Below, piece after piece: positions 37,501 to 46,782 of a stretch of DNA of 64,000 bases. Under the pieces are notes generated by a model. The model saw only the letters and a program-made list of their open reading frames with translations, did not search any database and was not told the DNA's origin. This DNA is from Eutreptiella sp. 'Long Island Sound 2002' (lineage: Eukaryota > Euglenozoa > Euglenophyceae > Eutreptiales > Eutreptiaceae). Made by a program: the position numbers and the translations under genes. Numbering within the stretch: the stretch's first letter is position 1; each line of letters opens with the position of its first letter. The stretch spans positions 32,788,397 through 32,852,396 of the forward strand of contig OZ038401.1 in NCBI GenBank assembly GCA_964036045.1, in the 5' to 3' direction.

Positions 37501-37585
37501 TTTGTGTCATCAGGTGGACAAGCGTGACCTGAGTGTCCGCTTTTTGTTCCCTTGAGCCATTGTCCTTTCAGGACCATGAAATGCG
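34558..37585. other. 3-kb region between two intronless genes; no supported gene
   Basis: Moderate-GC sequence with few simple repeats. Short ORFs occur on both strands; a minus ORF at 37099-37482 has a hydrophobic stretch (SLLAPLFCYISLAPLVSLLG) but no recognised domain. A canonical AATAAA occurs near 36948. The 5' flank of the phosphodiesterase gene lies at the right end. Confidence 0.4.
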
Positions 37586-37593
37586 ATGCTTAG
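37576..37593 (+). promoter_or_regulatory. Short upstream ORF overlapping the phosphodiesterase start
   Basis: ATG at 37576 opens a five-codon frame ending TAG at 37591-37593, which overlaps the main ATG at 37586. If the mRNA begins upstream, ribosomes would meet this ORF first. A CCTTTCAG just before (37564-37571) could instead be a splice acceptor of a 5'UTR intron. Confidence 0.45.
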
Positions 37594-39271
37594 TCGGCTC
37601 CACTTAAGGCTATGGTGGACATTGGTGCCGGTCCTTTGTTGCGCGGCGGAGGTGCAGTTTCTCCTCATCACCGATCTCCACTTGGACCCCTACTACGGGC
37701 GAGAGGGAGGATGGCAGTGCAATCTACAGCACCCGCCTCCGCAGGGCCAGCCCGGGTGCGACAGCCCCCCGCTGCTGGTCAATGCCACGCTGCAGCGGGC
37801 CAAAGAGGTGCTCCCCTCCCCGGCATTCGTGATGGTCCTTGGGGACGTGGTGCGGCACTACGCGGACGCCATGGATAAGCGGCCGGTGGACGTGATGCGA
37901 GACGTCATGTCCCAAGTCCATGAGGCGTACCCGCAATTCCAAGTCCCGGCCTCAGCCCCGGTGTCCAGCACCAACGAACGCGGGGGCATTCTGGGCGTTT
38001 TGGGGAACAACGACATGCCGACGGACTACTTCTTGAACGTCACGGAGCGGCCCAACCGGTACCTTCAGGAAGCCTCGCAGGCCTGGGCCACGGTGCTGTT
38101 CCCGGACGAGCGAGACCGATTCGCTAGCCAAGGGGGCTACTGGCGGGAGGTGCTACCGAAGGTGATAGTCGTAGTCCTGAACACCGTGATCTACTCCGTC
38201 GAACACAAACCCCATTCCACTGCCGACGGGGACCCTCTGGACCAGTTTGCGTGGATGCAGTCGGTGCTGCACCGGGTGAGGTCCCGCAAGGCGACGGCCT
38301 ACATCATCGGGCACATCGCGCCCACCATCGCGGACTACCAGAAGCGCTCGATGTGGCACGCCGGGTACGTGCGGCGGTACGTGCAGCTGGTGATGAAGTA
38401 CAGTGACGTAATCGGGGGGCAGCTCTTCGGGCACTTTCACAGCAACCACGTCCGCACCTTCCCTCGGGACTGGGGCCTGCGGAGCCCGCTCTACGTGTTC
38501 CAGGCGGTCACCCCCGTCTTCGCGAACATGCCCGCGTTCCACGTGGTGACGCTGGGCGCTGAGCACAAGTCCATCACCGCCATCGCCACACACTCCACCA
38601 CGCTGACCACCCCGTACCACTGGGCGCTGCAGCAGAGCAACCCCCACTTTCTGGGCATGCCCAACCTCACGAACGCCGCATGGCGGGGGCTGGCCGCCGA
38701 GCTACTGACAAACGACACGCTGTGGCGAGCGTACCAGTTCACGGTGGATGGGCACGACCCCACCGTCGCGCTACACACGTTGTCGACCCCCGCCGCTCGG
38801 CCGTCGTGCCAAGGGAAATGCCGGTGGGATACGGTCTGCCTAATGCTGCACTTTTTGCCGGAGGACTTCAAAGCCTGCCAAGCCCGATTTCCGGGCCCTC
38901 CGGAAGAGGAAGAGACCAAGAAGCCCCTGTTCCTGGTCGTCGCCATTTTCGTCGTGGTGATCCTCCTGCTGCTGATCGTGTACCTCCGGTGCACCAGCAG
39001 CGGAGTGCCCACCTCCACGTACCCCGTGACGGATCAGGCCGAAGGGGAAGGGCCCACCCCTGCCCCAACAGGCTTCAACCCGAAGAACAACCCGAAGAGC
39101 AGCCCGTCCAGCCGCACCCTGCGGAACGAAATAACGGGTGACGAGGGGTTTGAGCTGGTACAGAACGACTCCCTCCGGGCGGCGCAAAAGCAGCCCCTGA
39201 ACACCGCGGCGGCCAGCTCCTCCTCATCCTCCGAGTCTGAGGACAATTGCCACAGCAAAGGGAGCTACTGA
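37586..39271 (+). CDS. Acid sphingomyelinase-like phosphodiesterase, membrane-anchored
   Basis: A single exon of 561 codons, GC-rich. Residues 1-21 form a signal peptide (LWWTLVPVLCCAA). The metallophosphoesterase core follows: DLHLDPYY with Asp30 and His32, GDVVRH with Asp87 and His91, GNND at 140-143, LNTVIYS near 198, GHIAP at 242-246, and GHFHSNH at 282-288. This metal-ligand order is typical of acid sphingomyelinase and SMPDL3-like enzymes, which cleave phosphodiester bonds (sphingomyelin or nucleotide substrates) in lysosomes or outside the cell. NVT and NLT give possible N-glycosylation sites. A Cys cluster near 404-426 precedes a hydrophobic span at about 447-468 (FLVVAIFVVVILLLLIVYL). 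A Ser/Pro-rich tail of about 90 residues ends in an acidic Ser run. The predicted topology is type I, with the catalytic domain lumenal or extracellular. The substrate cannot be told from sequence. The C-terminal anchor is unusual for soluble family members. Confidence 0.94.
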   Translation: MLSRLHLRLWWTLVPVLCCAAEVQFLLITDLHLDPYYGREGGWQCNLQHPPPQGQPGCDSPPLLVNATLQRAKEVLPSPAFVMVLGDVVRHYADAMDKRPVDVMRDVMSQVHEAYPQFQVPASAPVSSTNERGGILGVLGNNDMPTDYFLNVTERPNRYLQEASQAWATVLFPDERDRFASQGGYWREVLPKVIVVVLNTVIYSVEHKPHSTADGDPLDQFAWMQSVLHRVRSRKATAYIIGHIAPTIADYQKRSMWHAGYVRRYVQLVMKYSDVIGGQLFGHFHSNHVRTFPRDWGLRSPLYVFQAVTPVFANMPAFHVVTLGAEHKSITAIATHSTTLTTPYHWALQQSNPHFLGMPNLTNAAWRGLAAELLTNDTLWRAYQFTVDGHDPTVALHTLSTPAARPSCQGKCRWDTVCLMLHFLPEDFKACQARFPGPPEEEETKKPLFLVVAIFVVVILLLLIVYLRCTSSGVPTSTYPVTDQAEGEGPTPAPTGFNPKNNPKSSPSSRTLRNEITGDEGFELVQNDSLRAAQKQPLNTAAASSSSSSESEDNCHSKGSY

Positions 39272-40110
39272 AGCGGCGAATCTGCAGGGGCAAGGCCGCT
39301 GTTGGGACTTCACATGTGACGCCATGTGCTCTGTAGGATTCCGCATTGGACTGGCGCCTTTGCGATTGTGCAAATGGGTCTTCGGGGAGGTGATGCAGTC
39401 ATTGCTGAAGGGACCCCCCTCCCCCAACCTCCCCTGTCAGCCCGTTGGGGGTCGCCGTCAGCCTGTCAGGGGTCCCTGTCACGGGAGCCCAGAAGGGGGG
39501 GGGGTCCGGGAACGGGGCTCAAATGACCCCCCCCCCCCGCACTTCCCCCAGCCCTGTTGCGGCGCAGACAGATCCGCACAGAGGGGCTGCATGATAGTGA
39601 ACGCTATTCTTCGGCTTTGATTGGCTGTCACACACCCACACACCCACACGCCCACACACACATGCACACATCCGAAGAATGAATGCAAGATTCAGCTGAT
39701 CTGTCAGAGTTTATGAAGTGAACCTCGCAGTCTGTGCTGTGCCAGCTTTGAAATTGTCTTGGGTGTCACCCCCATCCACACACACAAGGAGGTTCTGGGC
39801 GACAGGCTCAGGGCTTGGATAGATCGGACAGCTGCTGGCCACGGCTGGCAAGCCACAAACATGCCTAACCTCTTCCAGGATCTTGATCCCTGTGCACCCA
39901 TGCTGGTTTACTTGAGACGAATAATGACCCCACAACACACACACATGGATGCGCAAGAACGGAGGCTACTTAATTTTCCACCATGGAGGTTGTCACCAAT
40001 CTTCTGGCGGCCTTGTCACCAGATTCAGAATTGCCATTGGTCCGGTTTATGCACTGACCCCACTGAAGCATGCTGGTGTCCCTCCTTAACGTGGTTCCTC
40101 CGCAACACCC
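39272..40110. other. Region after the phosphodiesterase gene; no supported gene
   Basis: Holds a duplicated TGTCAG/GGGGTCGCCGTCAG stretch near 39435-39480, G- and C-runs near 39496-39540, and CACACACCCA repeats at 39630-39670. Confidence 0.4.
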
Positions 40111-40180
40111 TGGCTAACTCAACCGGGCTAAGCGTAGGTCTCGCAACCGAAAGGTCGTGGGATCCATCCCCGGATCGGGC
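40111..40180 (+). repeat. tRNA-like sequence, candidate SINE or retroelement head
   Basis: TGGCTAACTCAACCGGGC resembles an A box. The segment from 40134 (GTAGGTCTCGCAACCGAAAG) to GTCGTGGGATCCATCCC resembles the anticodon and T-arm region of a degenerate tRNA. It lies just upstream of the GC-rich ORF at 40382. Confidence 0.4.
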
Positions 40181-40381
40181 ATGTCTGGAGGCCGGCGGCG
40201 GCAGCCGTGCGTCAAGGGCATCCTTTCTGGGGAAATCGCCAAATGGAGTAGGCCGTGGAGGCCGCCTCGCTGCCGCGAGCACCGCCAGCTGTGAAAGCCC
40301 CAATACACACACAACACACAGGGCAACATGGCGATGACGGGCTCGCTGAACTAATACCGTGGAGCTGGCCTGGCGGAAGCC

Positions 40382-41089
40382 ATGGAGCTACCACCCCACT
40401 TCCAGGGTGGTCCTGGGGCTGCGAGCCAGGTAAGTGCATATCGCACTGGTCGAGCGGCAATACAAGGACGCACCCCTGGCCTACACCGTGGGCCTGCTAT
40501 AATGGGGAGCGACCCGACCCGAGGACGCCAGTGTGGCCATACAGGCTCATCCGGGAGACCTGGTAAAAATGGTGAAACCCCCTCCGCAACACACACACAG
40601 AGATGCCCAGCAAAGGGTGGAGCGAAAAGCGCGCTGAAACACTATGCGACCGACTTCTATGCGAAGCCAGAGAAAGCTCCAGCCGAGCAGAGGAACGAAA
40701 CTTCCGCGCCGGCGGGCGGCATAGTGGGAGGCGGAGGTAGTGGCAGGCCAGCGGCACCCATCTTCACACCACAGGCAACCCAGAATGGGGCCAGAAAGAA
40801 GGAAACTTGGAAGCGGCTGACCAAGTCCCGGGTCTGCGGGCGACTTGGGAACCCCCCCTGTCGGATATGTGCGCTGACACACAAGGGAGTGAGACACTAC
40901 TGCGGCAGGGGGCACCACGGCCACCCAAAGGGCGTCTGCATACCCTGCACACCAAGACACACACCACTGCGCACGCGGCTGGCCAGCCAACGCACCCCGG
41001 GAACGGGGGGAATGCCTGCGCCCAAGCGGCCCGTGGGGAGGGTCCCCCCCTGCAAGTGCGCCACACACCAGCCCCCAGCGGCAGGGTGA
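40382..41089 (+). CDS. GC-rich 235-aa ORF, possible retroelement ORF1
   Basis: Open frame from ATG at 40382. It is low-complexity and rich in Pro, Arg and Gly, with a Cys/His-rich stretch (PCRICALTHKGVRHYCGRGH, then HGHPKGVCIPC) that could be a zinc-knuckle-like cluster. A minus-strand ORF of similar size overlaps, so openness partly reflects GC content. The nearby tRNA-like sequence makes a SINE/LINE-type element the likeliest context. No reverse-transcriptase motif follows. Confidence 0.3.
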   Translation: MELPPHFQGGPGAASQVSAYRTGRAAIQGRTPGLHRGPAIMGSDPTRGRQCGHTGSSGRPGKNGETPSATHTQRCPAKGGAKSALKHYATDFYAKPEKAPAEQRNETSAPAGGIVGGGGSGRPAAPIFTPQATQNGARKKETWKRLTKSRVCGRLGNPPCRICALTHKGVRHYCGRGHHGHPKGVCIPCTPRHTPLRTRLASQRTPGTGGMPAPKRPVGRVPPCKCATHQPPAAG

Positions 41090-41272
41090 GGGGAATGAAG
41101 CGACAACAGGAGACCCCCCCCCCCCCCCGACGGGACCCGGCAAGCGCCCACGCTTGACGCGCCCAGCGCACCGGCACGGCCGCGCGGGCACTGAGGTGAC
41201 ATAATCACACCCCCCAGAGAGGCTCTGGCCTAGGGGAGGGCCATGTGCGGGCGAGAGGAGCCCTCTCTCCAC

Positions 41273-42613
41273 CCACCGTCAGGTGCGGGGGTTCATCTGC
41301 GGGCACCCCTCCCTCTTTTTCAAAGCAAGCGGCCCGTAGACCCATGCAGGTCCGCCTCTTTAATATGGCATCCCCCCCCCCTCTCCGCAACACACACACA
41401 CACACAGACACACACACACACAAACACACACACTGCCTGTGTATAAGGACACCTCAAGAACTGCCACAGGCATCAACTGAATTTGAGTGAATCACCCCCG
41501 TTGCGGGGCCATTGGCAAAATTGGCACACACACACACACACATGCACATGGACAAACGCTATGCTGAGTTTGAAATCATTGGGATTCGCAAGCAGTGTGA
41601 ATAGAGCCGTAGAGAGGTGATGTATAGTAACGAACACAATACTGTTGGTTTAAGGTGTCACACACATACACACACTCACTCACTCCCTCACTCACTCACT
41701 CACTAACCCTTTTGGCGCCCCTCCGCACAGGGCGAAGGTGTTGTTCAAAAGTTGTGGTACACTGAAGGCCGCGCCAAAGGGTCATGTGGGAAGAGAGGGC
41801 AGGATTCGGCTCGGTTTTCCCATCTCCATCAGTTGCCAAAAGGGCTGTGTGTGTGAGGGCAGGGAAGGGGGGGGGGACTGGCGCAGAGAAGCTGCGGTAT
41901 TGAGAGCATTTGGCCACGTGTGTGTGCCGTGTCTGTGTCTGTGTGTGTGACGCCCAGAGCATTGTGGAAGCCAAAACACAGCGTTCCCTATCATACACCA
42001 CGTCTCCACGTCTTTGTGGGCCGGGGCAGTGGGTTAGTTGCTGGGAGCGGGTCGTCGGGGGGTGTTCTGGGGTCGCTGCCAACCTTACCCATTCGCAGCC
42101 TCTGCCACTTGCCTCTCAATGTTGTAGAAGCCACAGGGGGCGCCCAGCTGCAGCCCTTGACAACCCCCCCCCACACACACACACACACCTCAAAATGGCC
42201 AAAACGTTTTCAAGGTCCGGACCACATTTGGTCCCAATTTGGCGCCAAAGGCACCGGAAAAACTTTTTGAGCATCTGGTGGGGGTAAATTTTCGGTTTTA
42301 CGTCAAGTGTGCATGCCGTGCAAATCCTAACGATTTGCGAAAATAATTAATTCCTGGCACAAGGTATTGTTGTCCGCAAAAAAAAAATGAATTATTGGCT
42401 TCATGCCTTACGCAAAAACGGGTTCCGCAAAAAAAATCGCAAAAATAAATTAATTTTTGCCCCTGCCCCCCTTTTTGCAAGAATGCCAGAATCGCGGGAG
42501 AGTTAGCCCCACTGCTTGTTGTACCCCTCTTCCGTGTCTCATGCCCCATTCTGCACCTTGCTTTGCTTTCAGAGAATGATGCATCCGGGATTGTTACAAG
42601 TGTTAAAATAGTG
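41273..42613. repeat. CA microsatellites and dispersed-repeat fragments
   Basis: CA tracts at 41391-41432 and 41524-41541, a CACT tract at 41670-41703, and a GGCGCCAAAGGCACCGGAAA segment at 42241-42260 shared with the dispersed family at 48189 and 53826. An A-run-rich block (42330-42480) is partly repeated at 43040-43260 (CGCAAAAA and GGGTTCC words). Confidence 0.6.
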
Positions 42614-42787
42614 GAATGTGGCTGTTGATGTGCACCAAAGCAGAAAAAGGGGCTAGTTCGGGACATGGATATTTGAATGTGGCTATTGATGTGCCCCAAA
42701 GCAGAAAAAGGGGCTAGTTCGGGACATGGATATTTGAATGTGGCTGTTGATGTGCCCCAAAGCAGATAAAGGGGCTAGTTCGGATAT
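42614..42787. repeat. 61-bp tandem repeat, three copies
   Basis: Units start at 42614, 42675 and 42736 with GAATGTGGCT and contain CCAAAGCAGA, AAAGGGGCTAGTTCGG and ACATGGATATT. The third copy is truncated. Confidence 0.95.
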
Positions 42788-44626
42788 TGTGTTGCCAGTC
42801 TTTTTGTGATTCAAATTTGTTTGTTAATTGTTGGTACAAAGGAGTAAACTTGCGGGCCGAGGGTCTCTCCTGGGGGGACTGGTAGACCTGAAATTTGGTT
42901 GTTGGTGCTTATCTGTGCTATGGACTGCAATCCCAGAGTCCAACTGATCGACATTTATATGCCTGTGTAGGAATGGACTGCAATCCCAGAGTCCAAGGTA
43001 CGCACGGTTTCTTGCAGTAGCAACAAAATGAATCAACCCCAATCCCCAAAACGCAAAAAAAAACCGCAAAAAAATATTCATTTTTGGTCCAACACCCTAC
43101 GCAAAAATGGGTTCCACGAAAAAAATCGCAAAGAAAAGATAATTTTTGCCCATTTTTGCCCATTTTGGATGCTGCCGCAGAATTTTTGCTTGTTATTAAT
43201 TCAAAACACCCAACGCAAAAATTAGGATTCCGCGAAACTTTAGGATTTGCACGGTACTCAAAATGCTCAGAATTTCATGGGGAATCCAAATATGTATGCA
43301 AATCATGACAAATGGGAATCCGAGGGACAGTGTTATTAAACGCCCCGGACAGACCAGCCAGCACGTACTACCGTTATGGACCGTGGCATTGCCATGTTTC
43401 CGCTCCCCACTGGGGCCATTTTATGGACTGGCGGAGTTACCAAAAAAAATGTATGCAAAACATGACAAATTTTTCTGACCCATGACCTCCCCCATCCAGC
43501 CCCCCAAACCTGGCTGCTGGGACTGGAAACCCAGGGGTATTTTTTTTCAAAACCCCCACATAGGTGTGTTCAAAATGATCAGTGCAACGAGGGGATCATT
43601 TTGAGGTATGTTTGTTGGGGGAATGGGACCCCAGCCCGGCTGCTACACACCCCACCCCCTCCAAGGGGCCAAAATGTTTCGGGGCATCAGTGTCGGGGGC
43701 TGCATCTGGGCGCCACCCATGGTAGAAGCCCACCATCTGTTCCTGCCCAAAAACTTGTCATGCCAGAATGCAAGTCAATGGCATCCTCTGCAGCCACTCT
43801 TTCCCGCCCCTCGTGATGTATGCAGGGTGCTTGTACCTGTGGGCAGTGGACAGTCACGGTGTATTCCGGGTTGATGTGGCTGGTGGTTTGAACGTAGACA
43901 TGAAGGCACAAGAGGAAAGAATGATGTCAAGGCAGGATTGTGAGTTGGGTAGCCGGTCATATTGGTCTGGTCCATCCAGGGTGTTCGGATCGAGAGTGTC
44001 ATCAGGGTGTAGTTGACTTTCAAGCCAGGCCCATTTTTCGGGTGTTTAATATTTTCAGTGTTGAGTAGGGCTTGTATGTGAATGTTTAACTCACCAAGAA
44101 GAACGCAGGGGTGAGCAAATAGCACGTGCCGCACTGCCATTTGGCCACGGGAAAGGTGTTGTCATGTCGTTTGGATTTGTCCTCTCACACCTGCACACAC
44201 GGTACATGCAACTCTGCGCATGTACCTGCCTTGATTAGTAACGGCCCTTGATTAGTCGCCGGGGGAGCGAGGAAACCGTCACTTTCAGTTTTGTTTATTC
44301 TGAGGATGGATAGTGAGCTTCTCCTGTGTGTTTGCTGGTTGGACAAGGTAGTATCTTCGGTGTGTTGCTGTGTACTTCAAATTTTCTTGCATCCAAGGCA
44401 CTACACTGTACCCTGTATGATGCAAAACACTTAGTTTCTCGCAACTTACGCCATGGGTGTCGATCATATTGACACGCACTCAACTGGTACTGTTGTCAAT
44501 TTCCAATGTTCAGGAGGTGGTGTAGTGTCATTGCCGAGATTCTGGGCCCCAACGAACATTGTTGTCTGTTAATGGTCTCCCAAGTGGTGTTGAAGAAGAA
44601 GTGATAGTGCATCAGACACTGAGATT
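42788..44626. other. Repeat-rich region without a supported gene
   Basis: ATGGACTGCAATCCCAGAG occurs twice, starting at about 42921 and 42974. A dispersed-family segment with AAAATGATCAGTGCAACG is at about 43545-43700. No coding segment was recognised. Confidence 0.45.
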
Positions 44627-44938
44627 GTGTGGGCAAAGAGTGCGCGTGGAGTATGGGGGCTGGCAAACGTTTTTGCCGATGAGAAATTATACTTCAAGCA
44701 TGATGTTCCTGAACCAAACTGCTTGCCACAGGGGTTGGTGCCCCCTGTCAAACCTGCTGCCCAGCCTGCTCCCAAGGCTGCCAAACCTCATGCCAAACCC
44801 TCAACCAAGAGTGCAGCCAAGCTTGCAGCTGGACAGCCCATTCCAGTGACCCCTGTTGAGCATGCGCAGCTCTTCAAAGTCAAATACTCGCCAAAAAAAA
44901 TGGCACACAAAGCCTGTCTCGAGCCTGTCTCTCAATAA
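44627..44938 (+). CDS. Hypothetical Lys/Ala/Pro-rich C-terminus
   Basis: An open frame ends in PKKMAHKACLEPVSQ, with a Pro/Ala/Lys-rich stretch (KPAAQPAPKAAKPHAKPS) before it. Its stop codon overlaps a perfect AATAAA at 44934-44939, the typical place for a polyadenylation signal. No start codon is secure and no domain is recognised. It may be the last exon of a small gene or an old retrocopy. Confidence 0.33.
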   Translation: MWAKSARGVWGLANVFADEKLYFKHDVPEPNCLPQGLVPPVKPAAQPAPKAAKPHAKPSTKSAAKLAAGQPIPVTPVEHAQLFKVKYSPKKMAHKACLEPVSQ

Positions 44939-44946
44939 AGCTGAAC

Positions 44947-45654
44947 ATGCATCCCAATGGGCAGTTTCCAGGCCATATGCCCTCCTGTTTGCATGTCTTG
45001 CTTCATGTCACGGGTCCGTTGTGTTCCCAGGGGGGGTGGGGGAATCGTCATTTTGGGTATGTTCCCCATACTGTTGCACGCAAGCGAGTGCTAATCAAGG
45101 GGGGTTGGGGTCCTTATTTGGGGCCGCGAAGGCCACAACGGGCCAAAGGCCATTTCAAAGATAATGAAGTGAGTGCCAATGGTATTGTGCTCTTGATTGT
45201 GCTATGTTTGTGGGACGGAGCAGTGTTTATACAATTTTTGTGGCCAAAACGTTTGCTTTCCTTAGGGGCCATTTTGGGAGTGGTTAACAATCAGGACATC
45301 CGGACTTCCGAGTGTACTCACCACAAAAGTATCCCGCACCGCGTGCACTCGCCACAAGTAATTTTTCTAGTGGGGGTGTTCCTTTTGCAACTTGGTGATG
45401 ACGGTTGCCAGTTGTTGTTGGTGAGACGTGCTATGGGACATGTATTCACTGAAGAAAGGGACAAAGGGGTAGTTAGGGAGAGAAAGATGGATTGTGGTCA
45501 GCGGACCATGAATATTAGTGTGGAACACCGCTGTCTTTTTCAGCCTAAGTCATTGTGCCTCATGCACACTGGGAAGCCTATGGGCGTGGCAGTCTCCCAC
45601 TGCATAACCTGGTTTCAGACTCAGCAAATCCTCACTACCCCCCCCCTTGTATAA
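44947..45654 (+). CDS. Unidentified 235-aa ORF abutting a transposable element
   Basis: ATG-initiated open frame with two hydrophobic stretches (GIVLLIVLCLWDGAVFIQFL and FLVGVFLLQL). It ends inside the left terminal repeat of the element at 45638, so at least its C-terminus is accidental. No family is recognised. It could be part of an older element. Confidence 0.25.
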   Translation: MHPNGQFPGHMPSCLHVLLHVTGPLCSQGGWGNRHFGYVPHTVARKRVLIKGGWGPYLGPRRPQRAKGHFKDNEVSANGIVLLIVLCLWDGAVFIQFLWPKRLLSLGAILGVVNNQDIRTSECTHHKSIPHRVHSPQVIFLVGVFLLQLGDDGCQLLLVRRAMGHVFTEERDKGVVRERKMDCGQRTMNISVEHRCLFQPKSLCLMHTGKPMGVAVSHCITWFQTQQILTTPPLV

Positions 45655-46035
45655 GCTACGCCCTTGTCCAAGCTACAGTAGGCGTAGGGACCGTATTAAT
45701 TTGGGGCCTAATTTTAATTCGGTACCAAACGTAGTGCAGCCACATAAGACATGGGTTTGGTGCCGGATTTGCGAGTTACATAGAGTCATGGACACATTTG
45801 TTGTGAGTGTTTGCCACTTGAACCCACATAGCTCTAGTTTTGGGGATGTTTGTGCATTATATGCCCCTTTCTTGCACCGGCTGACCATGCAATCTTCTCT
45901 TTTTGAACCTGGGCGCCCGGTGTTGGTAGTTGTATGTGTCGCGCGCAAGCTACGCCCGTGTCCAAGCTACAGTAGGCGTAGGGACCGTATTAATTTGGGA
46001 CTTTGGAGTAGCTTATACAAGGGGGGGGGGGGGGG
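45638..46035. mobile_element. Terminal-inverted-repeat element with TA flanks (MITE-like)
   Basis: Left end: C-run then TTGTATAAGCTAC (45647-45659). Right end: GTAGCTTATACAA (46008-46020) then G-run, a perfect inverted pair of about 22 bases including the homopolymers. It is flanked on each side by TA, as in Tc1/mariner-type insertion. Internally, a segment of about 50 bases containing CAAGCTACAGTAGGCG is present near both ends in the same orientation. A related but inverted copy runs off the window end from 63614. An ORF within (CHLNPHSSSFGDV) is conserved in that copy, so the element carries remnants of coding sequence. Confidence 0.75.
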
Positions 46036-46159
46036 TACATGTCACATCCGCTACCACGGTCATTTGTGGCACTGGACAGCTCTGAACCTTGATTCCGAGG
46101 GGTTACCTCGAGTACTGTGGGGGCGCCTCAAGCGCAGTGCGCGCGCACTGTGCGCGCAG

Positions 46160-46322
46160 TGCGCGCGCAGTGCAACTATTTGGGCGTCTAGCCGTACTAG
46201 AGACCCATACTTTGAGATACTAGGGGCCCCTAGGGGCATCATGGTGACCCCTAGCGGAGGTTTTGACTTCTGATTTTGTCCCCCGTTGTTTGGGGACCCC
46301 TGAGAATGCAGGGGTGACCCGA
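46160..46322. repeat. Copy of the dispersed 85/170-bp repeat family
   Basis: Shares CAACTATTTGGGCG, GTACTAGAGACCCA, GGGCATCATGGTGACCCC and GAGAATGCAGGGGTGAC with 29833-30030. A GCGCGCAGTGCGCGCG run precedes it. Confidence 0.8.
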
Positions 46323-46341
46323 TGAACCTTGAACATTCACC

Positions 46342-46782
46342 ATGGAGGAGGTGGCAAAAATGAACAAACAAACGGAAGACAAGATCCTGGAGATGTTGCT
46401 CCATGTACATGAGAAAAGCACCGGAGCTCACCCTCTTGACCTGCAAAAAGATGGTGTTGAGTGGTGGATTAAGCGTTGTGGCGGAACTCGGTCCTTAAGG
46501 ATGCAAATCAGTTATATGGGTATTGATGCCCACTCTGCCGAGGAGTTTTGGCTAAAGTATGGGCATGATGATTTACTTCCACGCGAACATTTGTTCCGCT
46601 TCTTTTTCTTCCTCAAGCACACTCCACCTCATAGGTGTGCTCATCTCCTCTCTGGAGCAACAGGGTGCTCTGAGGAGGCTTGGTGGGCAAGTGTGCATCG
46701 TGTTCGTTCTTGCTTGAATGGTGTTGTCGCTGAAATTCGATGGGCAGAAAGAGCTGGGGCAGTTTGGGTCACTTATTTCTAA
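46342..46782 (+). CDS. 146-aa ORF, possible N-terminal part of a DDE transposase
   Basis: ATG in a good context (ACCATGG), complex composition and an intact frame to TAA. The arrangement PREHLFRFFFFLKHTP, then a turn with SGATGCSEEAWW, then HRVRSCLNGVVAEIRWAERA resembles the helix-turn-helix and IxWxxR segment of PIF/Harbinger-type transposases. The catalytic DDE part does not follow. This is an inference by pattern only. The ORF lies 300 bases from a terminal-inverted-repeat element, but the TA flanks there do not fit the Harbinger target preference. Confidence 0.35.
   Translation: MEEVAKMNKQTEDKILEMLLHVHEKSTGAHPLDLQKDGVEWWIKRCGGTRSLRMQISYMGIDAHSAEEFWLKYGHDDLLPREHLFRFFFFLKHTPPHRCAHLLSGATGCSEEAWWASVHRVRSCLNGVVAEIRWAERAGAVWVTYF

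Noticed and set aside
38153-39187. Large ORFs antisense to the phosphodiesterase gene
   Set aside because: Shadow ORFs caused by high GC; the plus strand carries all catalytic motifs.
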